A stretch of DNA of 64,000 nt from Sphingomonadales bacterium. Its GTDB lineage: Bacteria > Pseudomonadota > Alphaproteobacteria > Sphingomonadales > Sphingomonadaceae. Position 1 is the first letter of the stretch; every line of letters begins with the position of its first letter. Location: assembly GCA_004173185.1 (NCBI GenBank), contig SEFZ01000004.1:310001-374000 (forward strand), in the 5' to 3' direction. Below are positions 58,001 to 64,000 of this stretch, piece after piece. The position numbers were made by a program, and so were the translations under genes. A model generated the notes under the pieces. The model did not search any database and had not been told where the DNA came from. It saw nothing but the letters and a program-made list of their open reading frames with translations.

Positions 58001-58360
58001 CTGGACCGGAAGCGATATCCGGCTGGTGGCCGGCGCGGCGACGATGGTGATGATGCCCTTGCCATCCGGATTGCCTCGCGCAATCAGGCCGGTGCCCGCC
58101 AGCAGCGCCTGCAGCCCGACGGCTACCGATTGCTGCCCGCGCACGGCATTGGTGCGCTTGCCGCGCACCGCGACGCCATTCGCGACAATCTGCAAGCCAG
58201 CCTGCTTGGCGAAGGCGGGAATGCCCATTTCTGCAGATTGAGCGGGAAGATCGAAATGCCGGGTGCGCTCGGCTCCAGCCTGTGCCGGACTAACGATCGC
58301 GACTGCGGCAATGCCTGCCAACATATGCGCACGCACGAGTGATCCGCGAAATGATCGCAT
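55025..58360 (-). CDS. TonB-dependent transducer-type receptor with STN signalling domain (FecA-like)
   Basis: A 1,111-residue outer-membrane receptor, longer than the other two. Signal peptide to about residue 28 (AAVAIVSPAQA), then an STN domain (HFDLPAQSAEMGIPAFAKQAGLQIV ... GLQALLAGTGLIARGN, about residues 35-110), a TonB box region EEIIVTAQKREEKIIDVP, a plug (LERVEVLRGPQGTLYGRNTTAG) and a barrel ending SLRKSF. The STN domain contacts a FecR-type protein, and fecR/fecI-type genes lie directly upstream. GGGGGAGGATAGGGG precedes the ATG. The middle (residues about 385-695) is markedly AT-rich compared with the ends, suggesting an exchanged barrel segment. Substrate unknown; siderophore, heme or a carbon compound are all possible. 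Confidence 0.92.
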   Translation of the reverse strand: MRSFRGSLVRAHMLAGIAAVAIVSPAQAGAERTRHFDLPAQSAEMGIPAFAKQAGLQIVANGVAVRGKRTNAVRGQQSVAVGLQALLAGTGLIARGNPDGKGIITIVAAPATSRISLPVQDVPVASDPGAVASQDEEIIVTAQKREEKIIDVPVAITALSAKAMDDRKIEGGSELLRAVPNVNFSKNNFSTYNFSIRGVGTKATSASSDPAVAVSFNNAPLTRNRLFESEFLDLERVEVLRGPQGTLYGRNTTAGVVNMIPALPKPDFGMDAKIEVGNYKTMRATGMLNVPITDTLGIRVAGQWTNRDGFDYNTVTGRRVNGRDLYTTRATLAWEPSDRFRVNAVWQHFNENDDRSRTGKQLCNRDDPPESLGTPGNSGSQFSRYRFSQGCLPTSLYGDNMYQAPSGYTLAYYNAVAYVVAGYELIPPRTRNPIYAIKQQDPWGNVTITKNLREISTVYDPKFRAKNNLFQANLEFEPVDGIKLVSQTTFTKDSYYSTQDFNRVDTGPIFNASDFPGVSTLRGVAIDTSLYPGVTPGGKFCDPQLGCSDRGLAVDLSISENEQWYQEFRIQSDFSGSVNFNIGANYLSFKTNDKYYVFNNMFTMVAQYLYAVIHPVTSLASPRDCPLGFEGVECIYVDPNPLTSVNDQGHNYFLSKNGVKSTSKALFGELYWQASDDLKITLGGRYTDDRKNSTQIPSQLLLAGGTQGVGIPGASTGGKVNSGYPAAPNILQKWGEFTGRAVVDWKPNLSFTDDTLVYLSASHGYKGGGTNPPRVDINPAMVRYQPLEETFRPEYVNAFELGIKNSFANGRMTFNATAFYYDYKDYQVSQIVDRIAYNENFDAKSYGLEFEAAWRPSRRWRFDSNVGLLRTRLGNGQGSIDVMNRTAGNPDWVVLRPWVQTPSNCIAPKVLADRITSHANYGTFGFFGLTGLCPGSNRVGDFIPETAGGLNLHSFFGFTYDPMRPYDPTKIGLNIADGSSGAPNFARGFETDISGHELPNAPRFTFNFGAEHMVPIGPWELTLRGDYYRQSASWTRIYNTEYDRLRAWDNANLSVTLRRPESGFTAQLYVKNVFNKTPITDAFTNSDDTGLTTNIFTLDPRIVGFSLRKSF

Positions 58361-58466
58361 CCCCTATCCTCCCCCAATGTCCCCGGAGCGCTTTGTGCGT
58401 CTCCTGTAAATACTAGATGCTCGGGCCATCCTTTTCCGATGACAGATCCGTGAAAAAACTGGCCGG

Positions 58467-59414
58467 TTAGATGCCTCCGGCGAGCAGGCGAATGGTGTCG
58501 CCATCCATCTCGATCCGCGCACCCGCGATTGCCGTAACGGCATTTGCGAAAGCTGTGGGATCGTCGGCGCGGAAATAGCCGACGATCGGCGTGCGCCCGA
58601 GCATGGGATCGACAATGACGATCTTGTTGCGGTTATAGCGATTAAGCTCGTCGACCGCATAGGATAGCGGCTCGCCCTTGAGCGCCAGCTCGCCGCTGCG
58701 CCAAGCCAGCGCGCGCTCGATCTCTGGCGCTCCGTCTATTGCGGCGACCGCCGATGCATCGGTCGCCACGAAACTGCGCTGACCTTGTTTGACACGAACC
58801 GGCTTGTGCTGATCGCCCAGCCGCCAGACCTCCACCGTGCCCTCGGTCACCAGAACGTCGATGCCGTCGGCGTGACGGCGCACCGAAAAGGCCGTGCCCA
58901 CCGCGCGGACGCGCACATCGCCTGCCTCGACGACAAAGGGTCGGTTCGCGTCAGGCGCGACTTCAAACCAGACTTCGCCGCTCGAAAGCTGAATCTCGCG
59001 GCGCTGCGGCTGTATCGATACCCTGATCAGGCTGTCGGTGTTTACCGTCGCGGTCGATCCATCGACAAGCGGAATGCGTCGGATCTCACCGACCGCCGTG
59101 GAATAGGTTTCGCGCGCGGTGGAAAGGTTTACCGCGAGCACGCCGGCCAACGCAGCGGCGATACCGAACCCACCCCCGGCGAGAATGCGGCGGCGGGTAA
59201 GTCGGGTTTTGGGCGCGTGAACGGAGGGAGCGGCTTCGGCTCCCGGTTCGTGACCTACATAAGCAAGCACCGCCTCGGCACGGAACAGCGCGCCCGCGCG
59301 CCGCGCATCGGCGTCGAGCCATGCGTCGAGTTCGCTTTGCTCCCCATCCGTCAGGGTGCGGCCATCGCGCAGGACCGCCCAGCGCGCCGCTGCATCATTG
59401 TCTCGTTCAACCAT
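58467..59414 (-). CDS. FecR-family anti-sigma factor
   Basis: A 315-residue inner-membrane regulator. The cytoplasmic N-terminal domain (RWAVLRDGRTLTDGEQSELDAWL) binds the sigma factor. A single transmembrane helix lies at about 75-98 (ILAGGGFGIAAALAGVLAVNL), and the periplasmic FecR domain contains VGEIRRIPLVDGSTATVNTDSL and FEVAPDANRPFVVEAGDVRVRAVGTAFSVR. The C-terminal part (LNRYNRNKIVIVDP) is a second STN-like region that meets the receptor. Overlaps the sigma gene by 8 bases; the receptor gene follows 106 bases downstream. Confidence 0.93.
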   Translation of the reverse strand: MVERDNDAAARWAVLRDGRTLTDGEQSELDAWLDADARRAGALFRAEAVLAYVGHEPGAEAAPSVHAPKTRLTRRRILAGGGFGIAAALAGVLAVNLSTARETYSTAVGEIRRIPLVDGSTATVNTDSLIRVSIQPQRREIQLSSGEVWFEVAPDANRPFVVEAGDVRVRAVGTAFSVRRHADGIDVLVTEGTVEVWRLGDQHKPVRVKQGQRSFVATDASAVAAIDGAPEIERALAWRSGELALKGEPLSYAVDELNRYNRNKIVIVDPMLGRTPIVGYFRADDPTAFANAVTAIAGARIEMDGDTIRLLAGGI

Positions 59415-59994
59415 CTGCTCGTCCGTTCATCACTTCGCGGGAAGGCGCTTCGCGCTCCTCATCAGCAATCGCCCGCATGATTATCTTCAATCCGCGTATC
59501 GCCTGCTGCTCGATCGTATGTTCGGGCAGGTCGAGCCGCGCTGCGATCTCCCGCTGCGGCAGGCCCTGAACCCTGCGTAGTTCGAAAATCTCCCGGCACC
59601 GGTCTGGCAGCGCCGCGATCAGGCGCCGAACGCGGTCGAGCTCGCGCTTGGCCCCGACATCGCGTTCCGGATCCGGCGCATCATCCTCCAGCGTCAGCAA
59701 GTGCAGCTCGGTAAGGCTGTCGATGCGGACCAGCCGCTCGCGGCGCAGTTTCTGGAGCAGGACGCTGCGCGCGGTGGTGAACAAATAGGCGCGGCCGTTG
59801 CGGATGTGCGCTACGCTCTCCAGCCGGGACAGGCTGAGATAGGCGTCCTGGATAATGTCATCGACCTGATCGGCCGAAGACACCATGCGCAGCAAGCGCG
59901 CACGCAACGCCGCTTCGTGCGGAACCACATGCCGCGCGACCCAAGCCAGCCTCTCATCGCGATCCCGTCCCAACCCGGCTCCCTCATCCCGCAT
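59407..59994 (-). CDS. ECF-type RNA polymerase sigma factor (FecI-like)
   Basis: A 195-residue sigma-70 family factor of the extracytoplasmic group. Region 2 is VDDIIQDAYLSLSRLESVAHIRNGRAYLFTTARSVLLQKLRRER, and region 4 is LIAALPDRCREIFELRRVQGLPQREIAARLDLPEHTIEQQAIRGL with its helix-turn-helix. It should be held by the downstream FecR protein and released when the TonB transducer binds its ligand. The start ATG is not preceded by a strong Shine-Dalgarno sequence, so a start a few codons further in is possible. Confidence 0.92.
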   Translation of the reverse strand: MRDEGAGLGRDRDERLAWVARHVVPHEAALRARLLRMVSSADQVDDIIQDAYLSLSRLESVAHIRNGRAYLFTTARSVLLQKLRRERLVRIDSLTELHLLTLEDDAPDPERDVGAKRELDRVRRLIAALPDRCREIFELRRVQGLPQREIAARLDLPEHTIEQQAIRGLKIIMRAIADEEREAPSREVMNGRADG

Positions 59995-60572
59995 AAGCTG
60001 CTGCTACCATAGATGCACGACGGCGGGGTTTCCGATGGCGGGAAGGTGATTTCCTTTCAAACGGGCCGTCTTTTGCTTGGATCGAAAGGCAGCTTCTAGC
60101 GCTTGGCCCGCGCAGGCCTATTGAGTGGATTGCAGACCGGCTTCAAAGCCGCCCATTCGGTGAGCCTCCAGGGGCAGATTTCAGTATGCTCAGCTGGAAT
60201 AGGTGCATCCTCGAAATCGACGCCCAGATAGCGGACGGCGTTCTCGATCTTGGTGCCCCGACGACGCAGGGGTAACGACCGTCCAGAAGGGTGCCACTGA
60301 CAAGCCCACGTATTAAGCGGTGCCGCTGCGGCTGGTCATACTCCCCAACCAAGCCTTGGCGACAGCCTTGCCGCCACCGCCGCCGCCCGTCGAGTGCCTT
60401 AGCAAGCGGCTGCCGGCTGGCGGCGGGGTAATAGGCTGGAGCCATGTCGGCGAGACCGCCAATATCACTGCCCGGCGCGGCTCTCTACTTCCAGGGTATT
60501 ATAGGTACGGCATCCTTGCTCAACCCAGGCGCGATTGAACCACAGCCTTCCGGTTGGATTTGGGGCTTCAGC
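59995..60572. other. intergenic region with an integrase remnant
   Basis: About 580 bases between the sigma factor and HbpS-like genes, which both read leftwards. Apart from the recombinase fragment at 60096-60266 no protein family was recognised. Short ORFs on both strands lack ribosome-binding sites. Confidence 0.55.
60096..60266 (-). pseudogene. C-terminal remnant of a tyrosine recombinase/integrase
   Basis: Reading leftwards, the frame encodes RRRGTKIENAVRYLGVDFEDA, then PIPAEHTEICPW and a tail ending PARAKR-stop. TKIENxVRYLGVDxEDAxxxxExTEI is the C-terminus of short alphaproteobacterial site-specific integrases, with the catalytic tyrosine in VRYLG. The upstream catalytic Arg/His regions are not found in any frame beyond 60300, so only the last part of the gene remains. 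The fragment is too short to be functional. Confidence 0.6.
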
Positions 60573-61073
60573 CTATCGTCCAGGCCGGATTCGAAGCTGG
60601 GCTGACTGCGATATGGCCTGGGTCGCGCATCGTTCGTCGTTGAGGGAGCCGCCTGCGCCGGCCACCCCAACCGCACCGATTGTCTCGCCATTCAACACGA
60701 TTGGAACCCCGCCGCCCAGCAGCAGCAATTCAGGTACGCTGGTCAGATTGCGGGAAGTCGGATCCGAAGCGGCGCGCTCCGCCAGCACGCGGGTGGCAGT
60801 CTTGGTCGATAATGCCGTGAAGGCCTTGCGCTGTGCAGCGATGGTGTTGTGCGGCCCCACGTCGTCACCGCGCTGGAGCGCGATAAGATTGCCGCCGCGA
60901 TCGACGACCGCGACGACGGCAGACTGACCGATCGCGCGGCAGGCAGCAATCGTCGCAGAGGCCAGTTCATTGGCCAGCGGCAATGAAACCGTCGTCTGCC
61001 GGTGCTGGGCAGCTGTCGGCGGCGCCGCGCTCAAAAGCGCAGCCGCGAGCCATAAGGTCGTTCCTGAAGACAT
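60573..61073 (-). CDS. exported HbpS/GlcG-like (DUF336) protein
   Basis: A 166-residue protein with an N-terminal signal peptide (LWLAAALLSAAPPTAAQ, cleavage near residue 24). The DUF336 domain shows VVAVVDRGGNLIALQRGDDVGPHNTIAAQRKAFTAL and LLLLGGGVPIVLNGETIGAVGVAGA. Members include HbpS (heme- and cobalamin-binding, linked to redox sensing) and GlcG; in several clusters their role is unclear. The ATG at 61073 with GGAG nine bases upstream is preferred over GTG 61088. It follows the hydroxyisourate-hydrolase-like gene by 24 bases and is probably co-transcribed. Confidence 0.82.
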   Translation of the reverse strand: MSSGTTLWLAAALLSAAPPTAAQHRQTTVSLPLANELASATIAACRAIGQSAVVAVVDRGGNLIALQRGDDVGPHNTIAAQRKAFTALSTKTATRVLAERAASDPTSRNLTSVPELLLLGGGVPIVLNGETIGAVGVAGAGGSLNDERCATQAISQSAQLRIRPGR

Positions 61074-61097
61074 AGCGATCAACTCCACGCCGCGCGC

Positions 61098-61493
61098 CTA
61101 GTTGCCGCGATAGGTGGAGTAGCCGAACGGGCTCACCACGACCGGCACATGATAGTGGCTGGACGCATCCTGCACCCGGAAGGTGACGGCGATTTCGGGG
61201 AAGAACGGCTTGGAAGCCGCGTCCGGATATGCCGACATATCGAATTCCAGGCGGTAATCGCCCGCGGTGAACTTTGCAGCATCGCCGAAGCTGCGAACCC
61301 GTCCGTTGCTGTCGGTATGCGCGCTGCCCACGCGCTGCCACTGGCCGTCGGCGCTGCGCTTGGAGAGCGTGACCGGCACATTCTGTCCGCCAATGCCGCG
61401 TGCAAGGTCGAGGATGTGAGTCGAAATTTCGGTCGCGTTTACAGGTGCTGCAATGATGGTCAGCAGCGAGGCCAAGCCCACGAGAATCTTCAT
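61098..61493 (-). CDS. exported transthyretin-like 5-hydroxyisourate hydrolase
   Basis: A 131-residue protein: signal peptide MKILVGLASLLTIIAAPVNA, then the HIU-hydrolase fold with STHILDLARGIGGQNVPVTL (active-site His in STHILD), the Arg in YRLEFDMSAYF-like strand, and the end YSTYRGN, close to the family's YRGS terminal motif (last residue Asn). HIU hydrolase converts 5-hydroxyisourate to OHCU in urate breakdown; periplasmic versions are known. No urate oxidase or OHCU decarboxylase is in the window. GGAGTAGAAA precedes ATG. Divergent from a LysR gene with only about 30 bases between starts. Confidence 0.85.
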   Translation of the reverse strand: MKILVGLASLLTIIAAPVNATEISTHILDLARGIGGQNVPVTLSKRSADGQWQRVGSAHTDSNGRVRSFGDAAKFTAGDYRLEFDMSAYPDAASKPFFPEIAVTFRVQDASSHYHVPVVVSPFGYSTYRGN

Positions 61494-61525
61494 TTTCTAC
61501 TCCATTTACCGTGCTTGGAGGGGAG

Positions 61526-62458
61526 ATGCGTACGGCCATGATGATTTTCAAACGCGATATTCAGATGAGAGTTATTGAGATATCGAATGATGCCATGTTT
61601 GATCCACGCCTGCTACGGACCCTTGTCGCTGTCGTGGAAAGCGGCAGTTTCACCCATGCCGCGGCCCGGCTTCATTCGACGCAATCGACCGTCAGTCAGC
61701 ATCTGAGCAGGCTCGAAAATGCAGTAGCGCAGCAATTGATCGACCGCACCGCGCGACCCGTGGTTGCCACTGCAGCGGGAGAAAGGCTGTTGGGATATGC
61801 ACGCCGGATTCTCGCGTTGCAGGATGAAGCGCTGCAATCGCTGCGCGACGCGAAGCGAACTGCGGCACTGCGGATCGGCCTGCCCGATGATGTGATTACC
61901 ATCGCGATGAGCCGCCGGCTGGCGAGCTTTGTAACTGGTAACGGCGATGTTCGGCTTGATGTCACGACCGGCCTGAGCCGCGATATATTGAGGCGGTTTC
62001 GAGCCGGCGAACTGGACATCGCCGTGGTCAAGGAGTCCGCCCCAGGGCCAGGCGCGCGCGCCAGCTTGCCCGAACCGCTGGCGTGGTTCGGAAGCGCGGA
62101 GCCAGGCTATGCAGCGCCCGACCCGCTTCCGCTCGTCGCCTTTCCGCCGGGCGGGCTATACCGCGATCTGATGATCGGGCGGCTCGAGCAGGAGGGACGC
62201 AACTGGCATATCGCCGTTACGGGCAACAGCCTCAGCAGTGTGCTGACCGCGGTCGAGGCAGGGATTGGCGTTTCGGTGCTGCCGGTGAGTGCGGTTCAAG
62301 GCCGCCTTGTTCGGCCATTTCGGGAGTTTGGTCGCGAGGGGCAGATGTCGATCTCGATCTACGCGTGGGAGGGCGATGGCCCCATCGGGGAACTGATCGA
62401 GGGCATGATCAAGCAATTGGGCGAGGACCGGCGAGGGACTGCCACGGACGGACCCTGA
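61526..62458 (+). CDS. LysR-family transcriptional regulator
   Basis: A 310-residue LysR protein. The helix-turn-helix is in SGSFTHAAARLHSTQSTVSQHLSRLE, followed by the linker helix and a substrate-binding domain (LRIGLPDDVITIAMSRRLASF ... LDIAVVKES). The start is uncertain: ATG 61526 has GGAGGGG close upstream, but the conserved domain begins at MFDPRLLRTL (ATG 61595). Its very close divergent position suggests it controls the hydrolase-HbpS operon, with overlapping promoters. Confidence 0.88.
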   Translation: MRTAMMIFKRDIQMRVIEISNDAMFDPRLLRTLVAVVESGSFTHAAARLHSTQSTVSQHLSRLENAVAQQLIDRTARPVVATAAGERLLGYARRILALQDEALQSLRDAKRTAALRIGLPDDVITIAMSRRLASFVTGNGDVRLDVTTGLSRDILRRFRAGELDIAVVKESAPGPGARASLPEPLAWFGSAEPGYAAPDPLPLVAFPPGGLYRDLMIGRLEQEGRNWHIAVTGNSLSSVLTAVEAGIGVSVLPVSAVQGRLVRPFREFGREGQMSISIYAWEGDGPIGELIEGMIKQLGEDRRGTATDGP

Positions 62459-62572
62459 TCTCCCCTCGGATCCCCGGTTCGCGTCGTCTTCGTCGGGAGC
62501 CTCTCCAGCCGCCCGCCCGTCTGGCGCATCATGACACCCGCTTCGATGCGTTTGGTCCTCCTTGCTTGCCAG

Positions 62573-63826
62573 TCAGGCGTAGCGGTCGAGGCCCAAGCCG
62601 GCGATGTCGATTTGGGGCCGTTCGCCCGAGATGATGGACGCGATCACGGCCGCCGATCCGCAGGCCATCGTCCATCCCAGGGTACCGTGGCCCGTGTTGA
62701 GGTACAGGTTGGAGACGGGCGTGCGTCCGATGATCGGCGGGCCGTCCGGCGTCATCGGGCGAAGCCCTGACCAGAAGCCGGTCACCTCCGTGCGGGCCGC
62801 TGCGGGGAACAGGTCGTTGAGGCAGTGGAGCAGGGTGGCTTCGCGGCGCTTCGGCAGCGAGTGGTCGTAGCCGGAGATCTCGGCCATGCCACCGACCCGG
62901 ATGCGGTCGCCCAGCCGCGTGATTGCGATCTTGTAGGTCTCGTCCAGCAACGTCGAGACGGGCGCGCGCGCGGGATCGGCGATCGGAACGGTGATCGAAT
63001 AGCCTTTTACGGGATACACGGGGAGGCGGACCCCCAGCGCACGCGTCAAAATCGGCGAATGGCTGCCCAGCGCGAGCAGATAGGCGTCCCCGGTGATGAT
63101 GCCCCGGTCGGTCCGGACGCCCGTGACCTTCCCGCCCGACGTCTCGATCGCTTCGATCGAGGTGTCGTAGCGAAATTCTACGCCCGTTCTTGCGAGGTGC
63201 TCCGCCAGACGCGTGGTGAACTTATGGCAGTCGCCGGTCTCGTCGTTCGGGAGCCGCAGGCCGCCCTCGAAACGGTCCATCGATGCAGCGAGTCCGGGTT
63301 CGGCCTGGACGCAGCCCTGCCGGTCAAGCAGCTCGAACGGCACGTCATACGAGCGAAGGACGGCCATGTCCTTCGCGCTACCATCGATCTGCGCGCGCGT
63401 ACGGAAGAGCTGGAGCGTCCCGAGCGAGCGTTGGTCATAGTCGATGCCAAGCTCGGTCCGCAGCGACATGAGTTCGTCGCGGCTGAACTCGGCCAGCTTC
63501 ACCATGCGGCTCTTGTTCAGCGCGTATCTGGCCTCTGTGCAGTTCCGCAGCATGGCGGCGAGCCAGCGCACCATGGCGAGGTCTATCTTGGGCCGAAGGA
63601 TCAGCGGAGCGTGGCGCATGAGCAGCCATCGTATCGCCTTTGCGGGTATGCCGGGGGCAGCCCAGGGCGACGCATAGCCCGGCGACACTTCTCCGGCATT
63701 GGCGAAGCTCGTCTCGAGCGCTGCTCCGCTTTGGCGGTCGACCACGACGACCTCATGGCCCGCGCGTTGCAAATAATGGGCTGCGGTGATGCCGACAACG
63801 CCAGCTCCGAGAACGACTATCCGCAT
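62573..63826 (-). CDS. dadA: D-amino-acid dehydrogenase
   Basis: A 417-residue FAD enzyme of the DAO family that oxidises D-amino acids to keto acids and ammonia, passing electrons to the respiratory chain at the inner membrane. FAD motif [16 protein letters not shown] at the start; [35 protein letters not shown] is characteristic of DadA, and [19 protein letters not shown] with GWTMACGSA at the end. AGGAGACTCACG precedes the ATG. No alanine racemase follows within the window. It could use D-amino acids released by the amidohydrolases at 47-50 kb, but it lies outside that operon. Confidence 0.92.
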   Translation of the reverse strand: MRIVVLGAGVVGITAAHYLQRAGHEVVVVDRQSGAALETSFANAGEVSPGYASPWAAPGIPAKAIRWLLMRHAPLILRPKIDLAMVRWLAAMLRNCTEARYALNKSRMVKLAEFSRDELMSLRTELGIDYDQRSLGTLQLFRTRAQIDGSAKDMAVLRSYDVPFELLDRQGCVQAEPGLAASMDRFEGGLRLPNDETGDCHKFTTRLAEHLARTGVEFRYDTSIEAIETSGGKVTGVRTDRGIITGDAYLLALGSHSPILTRALGVRLPVYPVKGYSITVPIADPARAPVSTLLDETYKIAITRLGDRIRVGGMAEISGYDHSLPKRREATLLHCLNDLFPAAARTEVTGFWSGLRPMTPDGPPIIGRTPVSNLYLNTGHGTLGWTMACGSAAVIASIISGERPQIDIAGLGLDRYA

Positions 63827-64000
63827 CGTGAGTCTCCTGGCATCGTGACGTCGCTTTTGGCGCAGGCGCGCGCATGTCGGGCGCTGAGACCGGTCTCAGG
63901 CGAACTCCAACATGTCATATACCGCAACTTGGCCATCGGCTCTCCCCACCGCATGATGCAGGCGATCGATGCGGATTTGTGACCGAATCTGCGGCAGAAC
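63827..64000. other. region upstream of dadA, window end
   Basis: 174 bases with the probable promoter of dadA. No gene start could be supported before the window ends. Confidence 0.4.

Noticed and set aside
60143..60445. 100-codon minus-strand ORF overlapping the integrase remnant
   Set aside because: Runs in another frame than the recombinase-like sequence and resembles nothing known.

Overview
The window looks like the chromosome of a sphingomonad (Alphaproteobacteria, Sphingomonadales). It is GC-rich, genes are tightly packed with many ATGA/GTGA/TGATG overlaps, GTG and TTG starts are common, and there are three TonB-dependent outer-membrane receptors. The gene content matches what sphingomonads use to degrade hydrophobic carboxylic acids. 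This is a family-level inference; there is no rRNA or marker gene here to fix the genus.

Bases 1-53,274 form one large catabolic island for activating and beta-oxidising a branched or polycyclic acyl compound. The left arm (1-4,527) holds a thiolase (cut by the window edge), two SDR dehydrogenases and a two-subunit-type acyl-CoA dehydrogenase (ACAD) pair. A TetR regulator (4,538-5,218, minus) is divergent from a TonB receptor, followed by an SDR, a nitronate-monooxygenase-like flavoenzyme and two MFS carriers (to 12,257). A minus-strand group (15,358-12,271) encodes an acyl-CoA ligase, an APH-type kinase and an EthD protein. From 15,573 to 34,092 plus-strand operons encode four ACADs, enoyl-CoA hydratases, a second kinase-ligase pair, a CrtC/AttH-like protein, a FadB-like two-domain enzyme, an alpha-methylacyl-CoA racemase, the ETF beta and alpha subunits, another ligase and a POT-type transporter. 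From 34,422 to 39,525 there is a CoA-transferase, two MaoC-fold hydratase subunits, a thiolase-fold aldolase (Ltp2-like), a DUF35 partner and a second racemase: the layout of a steroid-side-chain type hydratase/retro-aldolase. Then come a ligase and an MFS exporter (minus) and a divergent operon with TonB receptor, nitroreductase, esterase, two D-aminoacylase-like amidohydrolases, a Baeyer-Villiger-type monooxygenase and a metallo-beta-lactamase-fold hydrolase (42,982-53,274).

The most striking non-coding signal is a 17-bp palindrome (TTGCTTG-N3-CAAGCAA) one base upstream of a TTGAC -35 box at three separate promoters (15,458; 20,112; 30,389). Weaker relatives lie in the TetR/TonB-receptor intergenic region (5,381), before the second TonB receptor (42,868) and perhaps before the CoA-transferase operon (34,222). 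I infer that one regulator, plausibly the encoded TetR protein, coordinates the dispersed operons.

Bases 53,275-55,024 are a junction with a decayed insertion sequence. Beyond it lie a FecI/FecR/FecA-type surface-signalling set (59,994-55,025, minus), an integrase remnant, an exported hydroxyisourate hydrolase with an HbpS/GlcG-like protein and a divergent LysR regulator, and a D-amino-acid dehydrogenase. This right end appears functionally separate from the catabolic island.
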